Below are positions 1 to 8,327 of a stretch of 64,000 nucleotides of DNA, piece by piece. Origin of the DNA: Izhakiella capsodis (GTDB lineage Bacteria; Pseudomonadota; Gammaproteobacteria; Enterobacterales; Enterobacteriaceae). The stretch is taken from the NCBI RefSeq assembly GCF_900115045.1, contig NZ_FOVC01000001.1, forward strand, positions 372,001-436,000, written 5' to 3'. The position numbers were made by a program, and so were the translations under genes. Numbering within the stretch: the stretch's first letter is position 1; every line of letters starts with the position of its first letter. The notes beneath the pieces are model-generated. The model had not been told where the DNA came from, made no database searches, and was given only the letters and a program-made list of their open reading frames with translations.

Positions 1-553
1 ATTCGCCCAGCGCATAGCGAATTAACCGCAACGTCGGGAAGCCAATATGTGCCGTCATCCGTCGGATCTGACGATTACGCCCTTCATATAAGGTTATTTT
101 CAGCCAGCTGGTGGGGATCGATTTTCTTTCACGGATCGGCGGCTGGCGGGGCCAGAGCCAGCCGGGAGCGCTGACTAGCTCCACCGATGCAGGTAGCGTC
201 GGACCATCTTTGAGATTAACGCCATCGCGTAGCCGCTGCAGTGGGGATTCGTCGGGTTCACCCTCAACCTGAACGTAATAAATCTTACCGGTTCGTTTAC
301 CCGGCAGCGTCAGCCGGGCTTGCAGCGCACCGTCATTCGTCAGCACCATCAGGCCCTCACTGTCTCGATCCAGGCGGCCAGCAGCATAAATACCGGCAAT
401 GTCTATGTAATCTTTTAGCGTGGCGCGGCCAAGTTGATCGGTAAATTGCGGCAGCACATCGTAAGGTTTATTGAACAGTACCACCCGCGGCAGAGCGTTG
501 ACTTGTGCATTTGGCGGAGGCTTACGGCTGTAACGTTGAGGTTTATAATTCAT
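1..553 (-). CDS. rluE: 23S rRNA pseudouridine synthase E (partial, 3' end outside window)
   Basis: Reading the minus strand from an ATG at 553 gives an open frame to the window edge, about 184 residues, so the C-terminal end is missing. RluE makes pseudouridine 2457 in 23S rRNA. The RsuA/RluB/E/F signature is visible: LFNKPYDVLPQF near residue 26, the catalytic-Asp motif GRLDRDSEGL around residue 60, and the late motif LYEGRNRQIRRM around residue 160. It is divergent from icd, the same pairing as in E. coli. The N-terminus (MNYKPQRYSRKPP) is basic and short, as usual for RluE, which lacks the S4 domain of RluB/F. Identification comes from motifs plus synteny. Confidence 0.93.
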   Translation of the reverse strand, partial: MNYKPQRYSRKPPPNAQVNALPRVVLFNKPYDVLPQFTDQLGRATLKDYIDIAGIYAAGRLDRDSEGLMVLTNDGALQARLTLPGKRTGKIYYVQVEGEPDESPLQRLRDGVNLKDGPTLPASVELVSAPGWLWPRQPPIRERKSIPTSWLKITLYEGRNRQIRRMTAHIGFPTLRLIRYALGE

Positions 554-701
554 AAGCGACGCTTTTCACCTATCTCTGCAGTAACGGTTAATCGGCGCAT
601 TATAGCTTAGCGGCGAGGAGATTGGCGCGAAGATAATATTCAAGTAGTATTGACGAGCATCTTACAAATCATTAACAAAAGATCGCTCTAAGGAGAAGTT
701 A

Positions 702-1952
702 ATGGAAAGCAAAGTGGTTGTTCCGTCGGAAGGTAAAAAAATCACCCTGGAACAGGGCAAACTCAACGTACCAAATAATCCTGTTATCCCGTTTATAGAA
801 GGGGATGGCATTGGTGTTGACGTCTCGCCTGTGATGATCAAAGTGGTGGATGCCGCCGTACAGAAAGCTTACAAGGGCGAGCGTAAAATCTCCTGGATGG
901 AAATTTACACGGGTGAGAAGTCCGTTGAGCTATACGGGCAGAATGTCTGGCTACCCCAGGAGACCCTCGATCTGATTAAAGAGTACCGCGTCGCCATCAA
1001 AGGCCCATTGACCACGCCGGTTGGCGGTGGTATCCGCTCTCTGAACGTTGCCCTGCGCCAGCAGCTGGATCTTTACATCTGTCTGCGTCCGGTTCGTTAT
1101 TATAAAGGTACGCCAAGCCCGGTAAAACGCCCTGAAGATACTGATATGATCATCTTCCGTGAAAACTCAGAAGATATCTACGCGGGGATTGAATGGAAAG
1201 CCGGTACGGCTGAAGCGGATAAAGTAATCAAATTCCTGCGTGAAGAGATGGGCGTGAAGAAAATTCGTTTTGCCCAGCAGTGTGGTATCGGTATCAAACC
1301 TTGTTCTGAAGAAGGCACTAAGCGTCTGGTACGTGCAGCAATTGAATACGCTATCACTAACGATCGTGACTCTGTGACCCTGGTCCATAAAGGGAATATC
1401 ATGAAGTTCACCGAAGGGGCGTTCAAGGACTGGGGCTATCAGCTGGCGCGTGAAGAATTTGGTGGAGAGCTGATTGACGGCGGTCCGTGGATTAAGGTCA
1501 AAAATCCAAAAACCGGCAAAGACATTGTGATAAAAGATGTGATTGCCGACGCCTTCCTGCAGCAGATCCTGCTGCGTCCGGCTGAGTATGATGTTATTGC
1601 CTGTATGAATCTGAACGGGGATTACATTTCTGATGCGCTTGCGGCACAGGTTGGTGGTATCGGTATTGCACCTGGTGCCAATATCGGTGATGAATGCGCG
1701 CTCTTTGAAGCGACGCACGGTACGGCACCTAAGTATGCCGGTCAGGATAAAGTAAATCCGGGCTCAGTTATTCTTTCCGCTGAAATGATGCTGCGTCACA
1801 TGGGCTGGACAGAAGCCGCCGACTTAATTGTTAAAGGAATGGAAGGGGCGATTGCCGCCAAAACCGTGACCTATGACTTTGAACGTTTGATGGACGGCGC
1901 TAAGCTGCTGAAATGCTCAGAGTTTGGCGATGCTATCGTTAAAAATATGTAA
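702..1952 (+). CDS. icd: NADP-dependent isocitrate dehydrogenase
   Basis: A TCA-cycle enzyme that converts isocitrate to 2-oxoglutarate, CO2 and NADPH in the cytoplasm. The 416 residues match the usual E. coli-type length. The substrate loop GGGIRSLNVALRQ contains Ser113, the residue phosphorylated by AceK in E. coli, followed by the conserved arginines of LRPVRYY. The metal-binding region NLNGDYISDALAAQ and the cofactor region ATHGTAPKYAGQ are intact. A good Shine-Dalgarno (AAGGAG, 690-695) precedes the ATG. The gene stands alone, divergent from rluE. In E. coli the icd 3' end is the e14 prophage attachment site; here no integrase or duplicated icd tail follows. Confidence 0.98.
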   Translation: MESKVVVPSEGKKITLEQGKLNVPNNPVIPFIEGDGIGVDVSPVMIKVVDAAVQKAYKGERKISWMEIYTGEKSVELYGQNVWLPQETLDLIKEYRVAIKGPLTTPVGGGIRSLNVALRQQLDLYICLRPVRYYKGTPSPVKRPEDTDMIIFRENSEDIYAGIEWKAGTAEADKVIKFLREEMGVKKIRFAQQCGIGIKPCSEEGTKRLVRAAIEYAITNDRDSVTLVHKGNIMKFTEGAFKDWGYQLAREEFGGELIDGGPWIKVKNPKTGKDIVIKDVIADAFLQQILLRPAEYDVIACMNLNGDYISDALAAQVGGIGIAPGANIGDECALFEATHGTAPKYAGQDKVNPGSVILSAEMMLRHMGWTEAADLIVKGMEGAIAAKTVTYDFERLMDGAKLLKCSEFGDAIVKNM

Positions 1953-1971
1953 GCAATTACGGTAATATATG

Positions 1972-2001
1972 GCCAACATGATTTGTTGATTTTATGTTGG
2001 C
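1972..2001 (+). terminator. Inverted repeat after icd, probable terminator
   Basis: GCCAACAT (1972-1979) and ATGTTGGC (1994-2001) form an 8 bp stem 20 bp after the icd stop. The T-tract is poor, so this is a likely but weak intrinsic terminator. Confidence 0.5.
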
Positions 2002-2778
2002 TATCTGATCTCCGCGTCTTTTCCTGAACTGTACAATAGCTAAGCCATTACATGGCTAATACAGCCCATTCATTACACCGATCATCATTATATTTATCGG
2101 TCATTTTTGCGATTTATGGCCTGATAGTTTTTGCGTCTCCAGCCTCCCCCCTGTTCCCGTTACAGATGTTCAGACAGAGAGCGCTGTTGACGAGACGTTG
2201 GCGCGGTTTCCTCCGGCCATGTTATAGCGCACCGATTCTTGGTATTCAACATCTAGCCGTGTGGCGATAGCCAAACACGTGTTCTCCTTGATTGCTTGTG
2301 AGGGGGTGAGTCGAAAATGCACCAGATACTGATTTATTAACATGTTCAGATCTCAGTAAAATAATGATTGTCCCATAGGTGAGATCCCGCAGGGCGATCA
2401 GATGCGATAACGTTGAGCAGGTAAAAGCAGCCATCATGCAATAGGTTTACGCGAGATCGGTAGTGAACGGAGGCGGTGATGCCAGCTCATTTGAGTTGTC
2501 TGCACTATCAATCTCAAGCGCAGTCAGCATTGTGAAGAAGTTGCCAGTAGTCGATATGGGCCAGCTCTGACTGTAAATCAGATTATTATCGCGCACAATG
2601 AACAGCCATTCCTGAAACCTGAAAGGATTTTGTCAATTGTGAATTTCTGACTATCATCGCAATGAAATATAGGTTTACATTTTCGACTAAAAATGCCCAA
2701 CAATGAATTCCCTTATTGTGATTTATTGGTTGTGATGCGTGCTGGCGGTAGGCTTGAGGTGCACCCACCGCCAAATTG
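2002..2778. other. Intergenic spacer with no recognisable gene
   Basis: About 780 bp between the icd terminator and the 3' end of crcB. Short open frames exist on both strands (for example 2052-2270 plus, 2586-2789 minus), but none has a credible ribosome site or family resemblance. The base composition looks AT-rich next to the genes. It may be the scar of lost genes. Confidence 0.5.
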
Positions 2779-3150
2779 CTATAACGCATTGATCAACATA
2801 TAGCCCAACGCCGTCATTATTAGTGAACCGGTAACGTGTATGAAAATTGAGGTGAAGGCCCAGAGAATATTTCCAGCCTGAAATGAGCTGACAACTTCCG
2901 CTGAAAAGGTAGAGAAGGTTGTCATTCCACCACAAAGTCCAGTGGTTATCAGTAGTTTCCATGCCGGATCAAGCTGGGGGTTTTTCATAAACCAGGCCAT
3001 AGCAGCACCGATGATAAACCCGCCTGCCAGGTTAACCAGCAACGTGCCGGGGGGAAGTGAGGGGAAGGTAGGATTAAGTTTTACCGCCAGTAACCATCGA
3101 ATAACGCAGCCAACGGAACCGCCAATAATAACGGCCAGTAACGATTTCAT
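2779..3150 (-). CDS. crcB: Fluoride channel CrcB/Fluc
   Basis: A small inner-membrane fluoride exporter that works as a dual-topology dimer and relieves fluoride toxicity. The 123 residues and four hydrophobic segments fit the family. Two signatures are visible: the Asn-containing TLLVNLAGGFIIG near residue 40 and GLCGGMTTFSTFSAE around residues 72-86, whose Gly/Thr/Phe residues line the channel. A GAGAGG ribosome site precedes the ATG. The leader carries a fluoride riboswitch (separate entry), which independently confirms the function. Confidence 0.96.
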   Translation of the reverse strand: MKSLLAVIIGGSVGCVIRWLLAVKLNPTFPSLPPGTLLVNLAGGFIIGAAMAWFMKNPQLDPAWKLLITTGLCGGMTTFSTFSAEVVSSFQAGNILWAFTSIFIHVTGSLIMTALGYMLINAL

Positions 3151-3191
3151 TTAAATGACCTCTCTGTGAGTTTAACGGGGAGAGGCCAGCA

Positions 3192-3300
3192 CGGAATATA
3201 AAGATAAACGCCTGGCATCCCCATAAAGTTAAGGATTGTTTGCCAGGCGTCATCAGCCCAAAAAGGGCGGTTGGGGCAGGTGGAACGCCATCACCCGATG
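3192..3300 (-). promoter_or_regulatory. Fluoride riboswitch (crcB motif) with terminator-type expression platform
   Basis: Read on the minus strand from about 3300, the leader has the conserved aptamer blocks GGTGATGGCGTTCCACC, AACCGCC and GGGCTGATGACGCC (about 3244-3297). The last ten bases, ACGCCTGGCA (3241-3250 on the plus strand), form a perfect 10 bp stem with TGCCAGGCGT (3208-3217), followed by the U-rich TTTATCTTTATATT. The ACGCC block also pairs with GGCGT inside the aptamer. The two folds therefore exclude each other: fluoride-bound aptamer gives read-through into crcB, free RNA gives termination. The aptamer is a known class; the switching logic here is inferred from the shared strand. 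Confidence 0.92.
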
Positions 3301-3367
3301 CCGCCAATGTAGCTATAATCATCGAGAAAATCAATCTGCGTTGCCTGAGGTTACGACCGCATGGTTA

Positions 3368-3634
3368 TCAGAACGTGTCATCCGGGGTGTTTTGTACTAC
3401 AACTTCCAGCGCTTTGCGCAGGATGTCATGATTAACTGGCTCCTGTTCAATCTCCATGCGTACCAACAGTGCACTTATAATGTCTTTATTACTGACGAAG
3501 CTTCTGTGCGCCGACAGTTCGGCCAGAATTTGGCTGATGACTTGTGATTCACTGTGCAACACGTCGGCGCTTTCGTTAAAGAACTCAGCGATACGCGTTG
3601 AATGTGATGCAACAACTGCAGACATATCGGTCAT
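3368..3634 (-). CDS. AriR/YmgB-family small biofilm/acid-stress regulator
   Basis: A protein of 88 residues resembling E. coli YmgB (AriR), a small helical dimer linked to biofilm and acid resistance. From memory of the family, the middle and C-terminus align well: VSNKDIISALLVRME matches VNNKNIILSLIHSLE, and DILRKALEVVVQNTPDD matches DVIRKTLEIVLRYTADD. The ATG at 3634 follows an A/T-rich region. In E. coli such proteins lie in the blue-light/BluR regulon (ycgZ-ymgABC). A BLUF-EAL gene is also present here, at 16 kb, but not adjacent. The exact paralogue (YmgA, YmgB or YcgZ) cannot be told. Confidence 0.8.
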   Translation of the reverse strand: MTDMSAVVASHSTRIAEFFNESADVLHSESQVISQILAELSAHRSFVSNKDIISALLVRMEIEQEPVNHDILRKALEVVVQNTPDDTF

Positions 3635-3928
3635 TGTGATGCCTCAATATAGTGGTCGAGCCAGAAACTTGCGAAATCATACAAAATTGCCCTGTGGTAG
3701 TTTTAATAAAGTTGTACAACGTTAAACGTTGAAAAAATTATTATACCCGCCGCGTCATTGCGCGTTTACGTTACCTACTCATTTGTATGCAGACTGAAAG
3801 CCACTTAAACTTATACAATAAATCTAATTCTGTACAATTAACCTTTGAGCATTTCGTGCTTTTCAGTCATGCACCTCAACCGAGCAGCTTTCTGCGTTCG
3901 GGAACTAACGTTTCATCCCGACAAAGTG
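3635..3928. other. Short AT-rich spacer upstream of the AriR-like gene
   Basis: The start side of the AriR-like gene and the end side of the SDR gene. It is AT-rich (3700-3860) and probably holds the AriR-like promoter. I see no further gene. Confidence 0.4.
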
Positions 3929-3958
3929 CATCAAGCCAACCCTGAGGCTGGCTTGATG
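3929..3958 (-). terminator. Hairpin downstream of the SDR gene
   Basis: CATCAAGCCA (3929-3938) and TGGCTTGATG (3949-3958) form a perfect 10 bp stem just after the SDR stop. There is no clear T-tract on the minus strand, so it may act as an mRNA 3' stabiliser as much as a terminator. Confidence 0.55.
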
Positions 3959-3972
3959 TGAAGCATGAGTGA

Positions 3973-4872
3973 TCACAATGTGCCTGTACCGCCGTCTGAA
4001 CACCATACCTGGCCAGAGGAGTAGCTACTTTCAGCAGAGGCCAGAGTGACGTAGAGCGGCGCGATCTCCACCGGTTGTCCCGGTCTGCCAAGTGGCGTGG
4101 TGGCACCAAACTGAGTCACTTTATCCATAGGCTGACCTCCACTGGACTGCAATGGTGTCCAGTACGGTCCGGGTGCAACGGCGTTGACGCGGATCCCATC
4201 TTTAGCTAACTGTTGAGCCAGTGTTTTGGTGAAGGTGATTATGCAGGCTTTAGTCTGAGCATAATCCAGTAGGATTTCGCTGGGATTAAATGCCTGTACC
4301 GAACTGGTATTGATAATTGAAGCGCCGCGTGGCAAATAATCCAGAGCGGCTTTTGTGATCCAAAACATTGCGTAGACGTTTGTTTTAAATGTCGCATCAA
4401 AGTCTTCGGTCGAGAGAGTACGTATCGATTCATTATACTGCTGACGGCCAGCATTATTAACCAGAATATCCAACCCCTTCAGCTGCTCTGCTGCGCTTTG
4501 TACCATCTGGCGACAAAATGGTTCGCTGCGGATATCGCCCGGCAGTGCGACCGCTTTGCATCCTTCTGCTTTAATCAAAGCAATGACTTCTGCTGCGTCT
4601 GACTCCTCCTCCGGCAGGTAGCTGATGGCAACGTCGGCACCTTCACGAGCATAGGCGATGGCGACTGCCCGGCCAATACCGGAATCGCCACCTGTAATTA
4701 GCGCTTTGCGTCCCTGGAGCCTGCCCGTTCCGTGGTAGTGTTGCTCACCGTGATCGGGGCGGGGCGTCATTTTACTGGCCAGCCCGGGTGCAGTCTGGGG
4801 CTGCTCAGGAAAGGGGGGCGCCGGATAGTCGTTTGTTGGTACTTTATCAGTTTGATTAATCTGCGCTGTCAT
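3973..4872 (-). CDS. yghA: Short-chain dehydrogenase/reductase, YghA-like
   Basis: An NADP(H)-type oxidoreductase of the classical SDR family, close to E. coli YghA, an aldehyde reductase. After a Pro-rich N-terminal extension of about 45 residues comes the cofactor motif TGGDSGIGRA, then NNAG, the Ser of INTSSVQAF and the YAQTK catalytic Tyr/Lys pair. VAPGPYWTPLQSSGGQ is also typical of the YghA group. The ATG at 4872 is preferred because GGAGATAACG lies directly before it; an upstream GTG at 4884 would put that site inside the gene. The product is about 299 residues. It is divergent from the catalase, and such SDRs are often sigma-S controlled, which I infer rather than see. Confidence 0.9.
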   Translation of the reverse strand: MTAQINQTDKVPTNDYPAPPFPEQPQTAPGLASKMTPRPDHGEQHYHGTGRLQGRKALITGGDSGIGRAVAIAYAREGADVAISYLPEEESDAAEVIALIKAEGCKAVALPGDIRSEPFCRQMVQSAAEQLKGLDILVNNAGRQQYNESIRTLSTEDFDATFKTNVYAMFWITKAALDYLPRGASIINTSSVQAFNPSEILLDYAQTKACIITFTKTLAQQLAKDGIRVNAVAPGPYWTPLQSSGGQPMDKVTQFGATTPLGRPGQPVEIAPLYVTLASAESSYSSGQVWCSDGGTGTL

Positions 4873-5297
4873 CGTTATCTCCACTCATGAAATGAAAATT
4901 AATTATAGACAGCGATCTCATATTTGCCGTTGTCAGACTAAACGTGGGTCATTGGCACCTGTGGCAGTGGTTTCTGTTTGTACTAATAAATTATCAATTT
5001 TTTCTTTTAATCCCCATTGTTTACCAATTGATAAATTATCAGCTCATTATTGGGCGGGCATTCGTGGGAAAAAGTGGCATATTTAGCCCCAGGTGAACGA
5101 ACCGCACTGGGTATGCCTGAAATATTGTGAGCACTGATTAAGGGTCTGGCGATGCTCGAATAATTAACCGACCAGAATGACTTCATGCACGCATGTTTAA
5201 TTTAGCTATCAACATAATCGTTGTAATAAATTATCGCGGTGACCTTTTCCTGTTTAGAGTAGAAATCAACTGGTTACATTTATGCTGGAGATTCATA
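4873..5297. promoter_or_regulatory. Divergent SDR/catalase control region with three TAAATTATC palindromes
   Basis: A 425 bp spacer with no gene. It holds three copies of a 13 bp near-palindrome: TAATAAATTATCA at 4984-4996, TGATAAATTATCA at 5029-5041 (perfect around a central A) and TAATAAATTATCG at 5224-5236. The half-sites resemble Fur- or PerR-like AT-rich boxes but the spacing is shorter (6-1-6). This may be an operator array for the catalase. Confidence 0.5.
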
Positions 5298-6749
5298 ATG
5301 AGTAATAAAATGAAGACGCTGACCACTGCCAGTGGTATCCCGATTGCTGATAATCAAAATTCGCGCTCTGCTGGCCCGCGTGGTCCGCTTATGCTGGATG
5401 ATTTCCATTTGGTAGAAAAACTGGCCCATTTTAACCGTGAGGTTATCCCTGAGCGACGTGTGCATGCCAAAGGCTCCGGTGCTTTCGGTAGCTTTCGTGT
5501 GACGCAGGATATTACGCATCTGTCACGGGCCGCGCTGTTTTCGGATATTGGTAAAGAAACGCCCGTTTTTTTACGTTTTTCCACCGTGGGCGGTGAGAGA
5601 GGATCTGCGGATACCGAGCGCGATCCGCGCGGCTTCGCCGTTAAATTTTATACTTCTGAAGGTAACTGGGATCTGGTGGGTAACAATACCCCGGTTTTCT
5701 TTATTCGCGATCCGTTGAAGTTTCCTGATTTTATCCATACGCAAAAGCGCGATCCGGCAACTAACATGAAGTCGCCGCAGATGACCTGGGACTTCTGGTC
5801 ACTCTCGCCGGAGGCGTTGCATCAGATCACAACGCTGTTCTCCGATCGTGGTATTCCTGATGGCTATCGCCATATGCATGGCTTCGGCAGCCATACTTAC
5901 AGCCTGATTAATGCTCAGGGTGAGCGGGTTTTTGTTAAATGGCATTTTAAGACGCTACAAGGGATCCGCAATCTTAGCGTTGAGGCTGCAACCGAACTGG
6001 CTGGCAGCGATCCTGACTATGCGCAGCGTGATTTATATGAGGCGATTGAGCGCGGCGATTATCCGCGTTGGCGGGTTTGTATCCAGGTCATGACGGAAGC
6101 CGAAGCGGCGGGACGGGCTGAAAATCCGTTTGATGTGACAAAAACATGGTCTCAGAAGAGATATCCGTTACAGGAAGTGGGCATCCTCGAGCTTAACCGC
6201 AACCCGGCTAATTATTTTGCCGAGGTTGAGCAGGCCGCCTTCGCTCCCAGCAACGTTGTTCCTGGAGTCGGTTTATCGCCGGATAAAATGCTTCAGGGGC
6301 GTGTATTTGCTTACGCCGACGCACAGCGTTATCGGGTTGGTACCAACTATCAACAACTGCCAGTTAATGCGCCGGCTTGCCCTTATCACAATTATCAGCG
6401 CGATGGTGCGATGCGCTTTGATGGAAACGGCGGCGGCAGCGCGAATTATGAGCCGAACAGCTATGATACAGAACCAAAGCAAAATGCAGCCTTTCGCGAG
6501 CCAGCATTAAATTTTAGCGGCGCAGCCGATCGTTACGATCACCGTGAAGACGATGACTATTACAGTCAGGCCGGTGCTCTCTATCGGCTAATGAACGCCG
6601 AACAGAAAAAAATTCTGACGGATAATATTATTCGGGCGATGGCCTCGGTTAGCCTTGAGGTTAAGCAACGGCAGGTTGCTCATTTCTTGAAGGCGGATAA
6701 AGACTACGGTAATACTATTGCCCAGGGCTTGGGCATCAACAAGATCTGA
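5298..6749 (+). CDS. katA: Monofunctional haem catalase, small-subunit (clade III) type
   Basis: Breaks down hydrogen peroxide to water and oxygen in the cytoplasm. Its 483 residues match small-subunit NADPH-binding catalases such as KatA, not the roughly 750-residue KatE. The distal His56 is in RRVHAKGSGAFG, Asn129 in WDLVGNNTPVFF, and the proximal haem ligand Tyr339 in RVFAYADAQRYRVG. The RFSTVGGE loop is also intact. The ATG at 5298 has CTGGAG before it; the longer open frame from 5193 would add 35 unconserved residues. E. coli lacks this catalase type; it is common in Erwinia and Pantoea. Confidence 0.96.
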   Translation: MSNKMKTLTTASGIPIADNQNSRSAGPRGPLMLDDFHLVEKLAHFNREVIPERRVHAKGSGAFGSFRVTQDITHLSRAALFSDIGKETPVFLRFSTVGGERGSADTERDPRGFAVKFYTSEGNWDLVGNNTPVFFIRDPLKFPDFIHTQKRDPATNMKSPQMTWDFWSLSPEALHQITTLFSDRGIPDGYRHMHGFGSHTYSLINAQGERVFVKWHFKTLQGIRNLSVEAATELAGSDPDYAQRDLYEAIERGDYPRWRVCIQVMTEAEAAGRAENPFDVTKTWSQKRYPLQEVGILELNRNPANYFAEVEQAAFAPSNVVPGVGLSPDKMLQGRVFAYADAQRYRVGTNYQQLPVNAPACPYHNYQRDGAMRFDGNGGGSANYEPNSYDTEPKQNAAFREPALNFSGAADRYDHREDDDYYSQAGALYRLMNAEQKKILTDNIIRAMASVSLEVKQRQVAHFLKADKDYGNTIAQGLGINKI

Positions 6750-7109
6750 TGTTTTACTTCTTATCAAAGGGGATTGTATCCATCGCTGTTTAGGCGACAT
6801 TGATATGCTGAGCTCATCCCGACCTATTAAGGGTGCCGTTGGCGCCCTTGATATTGGCGCGCGGACCCGGTCAACGGATGTCTCTTCTCACCATTTCCCC
6901 CAATGAATATGCCCCTTAAAAGGCCACCCTATTTGTCAGCAGCGAGTAATTTTGTTACCGATTGATGCCACTGCTGCCCGCCATTTTGTGCATACTCATC
7001 TGGCAATCACGTAGCCGGTACGCAAGTGGATTTCACGCTATATCCCTTATTTTGCGGGGTAGCGTAAATTAAGTTCCGGCTAAGAAAAATTTCATAAAGA
7101 GAGGATCTT
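6750..7109. other. Spacer after the catalase, with a hairpin
   Basis: No gene seen in 360 bp. A hairpin AAGGGTGCC / GGCGCCCTT (about 6828-6848, one G-U pair) about 80 bp after the catalase stop could end its transcript, though it lacks a T-run. The promoter of the next gene should lie around 6950-7080. Confidence 0.4.
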
Positions 7110-7502
7110 GTGCCTGTTTACCTTTCGGCTGGCCTGATACTGCTTGTTGTCAGCCATGCAGCTTTCGCTAAAGGGAACTATGAGTTTCAATTAACTTGCC
7201 CGGGACGAGCCACGATGACGGTTTCGAGGGATGATTACGGCATCAGTACCCTGATGTGGCCTGAGCATCAGTTTGAGATCGCCGCAGGCGAAACGTTCTC
7301 ACAGCTGACGAGTGGTGATAGAGTGTCGGTCACGCAGTTTCGCAATGGCGACCAGATGATGGTGGACGATCGTACTGAGGAAACGTTTTTTTCCTATGCA
7401 GGTAGCGATAAGATTATCTCCTGTGTGCGTAGTGCTGATTTTGATATGCATGGCGTCATGCTGCCGCCATGGGAACCACCGGCCAGTAGTCTGAGTAGCT
7501 GA
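7110..7502 (+). CDS. Small exported protein of unknown function
   Basis: I do not recognise this family. The 130 residues start with a clear signal peptide (hydrophobic AGLILLVVS, then SHAAFA before the likely cleavage at KGNYEF). The mature part of about 108 residues is acidic and beta-rich in appearance, with two cysteines (LTCPGR and IISCVR) that could form a disulphide. It is therefore likely periplasmic or secreted. The GTG start at 7110 is supported by AGAGAGG a few bases before it. It stands alone between the catalase and a broken gene on the other strand. Confidence 0.7.
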   Translation: MPVYLSAGLILLVVSHAAFAKGNYEFQLTCPGRATMTVSRDDYGISTLMWPEHQFEIAAGETFSQLTSGDRVSVTQFRNGDQMMVDDRTEETFFSYAGSDKIISCVRSADFDMHGVMLPPWEPPASSLSS

Positions 7503-7621
7503 ATGTAACGCTGCCTGGTATGGCTATCAGGACGGAATTCAGACCCGTGGCTCAGTGGATTATGATCCAGACCCACCTTTCCATACCGGATGGTTGGTAT
7601 CCCGTTCAGTAGCGCTGCTGG

Positions 7622-8306
7622 CTCACCAAAGAAATGACGCGTCATCGGTTAACAGCATTTGCATTTCAGCCTGATCGAGGTTAAGCGGCGAACTTTCGGC
7701 TTCGCCGATAATCGCCAGCCAGCGGGATAAATCAACTTCTTGTCACACGTCGTCGTAGGTAGTGGTGCTCAGCAGTATCACATCGGGTCGCAGTGACCGG
7801 TAAAAGTCGAGGCTAAGATGTAAATCCGTGACATTGCTGTCTTCTCCCAGCATCGTCACCCACCTGCGTTATACAGCGTTAGCGTATCGCCAACCAACAA
7901 ACAGGTTTACCCATTCGGCAAGACTTACAGATAGCTGGGGCTGCCAGGCGTTGGCATGACATGGAAGCTACCGCAGTGGACTTCGGGGTGGCGGAAGATG
8001 CCATCTGGTTGCGCATAATGTGTTATGGCATCCTGGGCTTTATTATGACAGTAAAGCGCTTCATTGAAGCGCTCTGGCAGCAATGACGTTGATGGATCCG
8101 CCAGGTGGCAGTGAGTCAGATAGTGACAAAACACCCCCCCTTTTGTTCAATAGCCTGATGATCCAACGGGTTTTGCATACGGGAAATCAGAATATTGCCG
8201 CGGGTATGTTTCAGTAAAAAACCGTGTATTATCATCGGCGACATCACAGTGCTTTTCGCTACCTGTTGGGGAACCACACCTATGAATCATCATAAAGCTG
8301 GATCAT
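7622..8306 (-). pseudogene. Degraded MBL-fold metallohydrolase
   Basis: The minus strand from an ATG at 8306 (GGAG six bases upstream) starts MIQLYDD, then shifts frame to FIGVVPQQVAKS and runs on to GVFCHYLTHCHLADPSTS and EVHCGSFHVMPTPG. A stop at about 7925 interrupts it, after which other frames give VGDTLTLYNAGG and DFYRSLRPDVILLSTTTYDD. The THCHLAD segment resembles the metal-binding HxHxxD motif of the metallo-beta-lactamase fold (first His changed). At least three frameshifts or stops break the frame, so it cannot encode a working enzyme. The family assignment is by eye. Confidence 0.65.
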
Positions 8307-8327
8307 GGCGCACTCCTGCAACAGCGA

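Noticed and set aside
1167..1718. 183-codon open frame antisense to icd
   Set aside because: It mirrors the codon use of icd, has no ribosome site and resembles no family; it is a shadow of the real gene.
1953..2778. Possible prophage or island at the icd 3' end, as with e14 in E. coli
   Set aside because: No integrase, no phage-like gene and no duplicated icd tail was seen; the spacer only looks empty.
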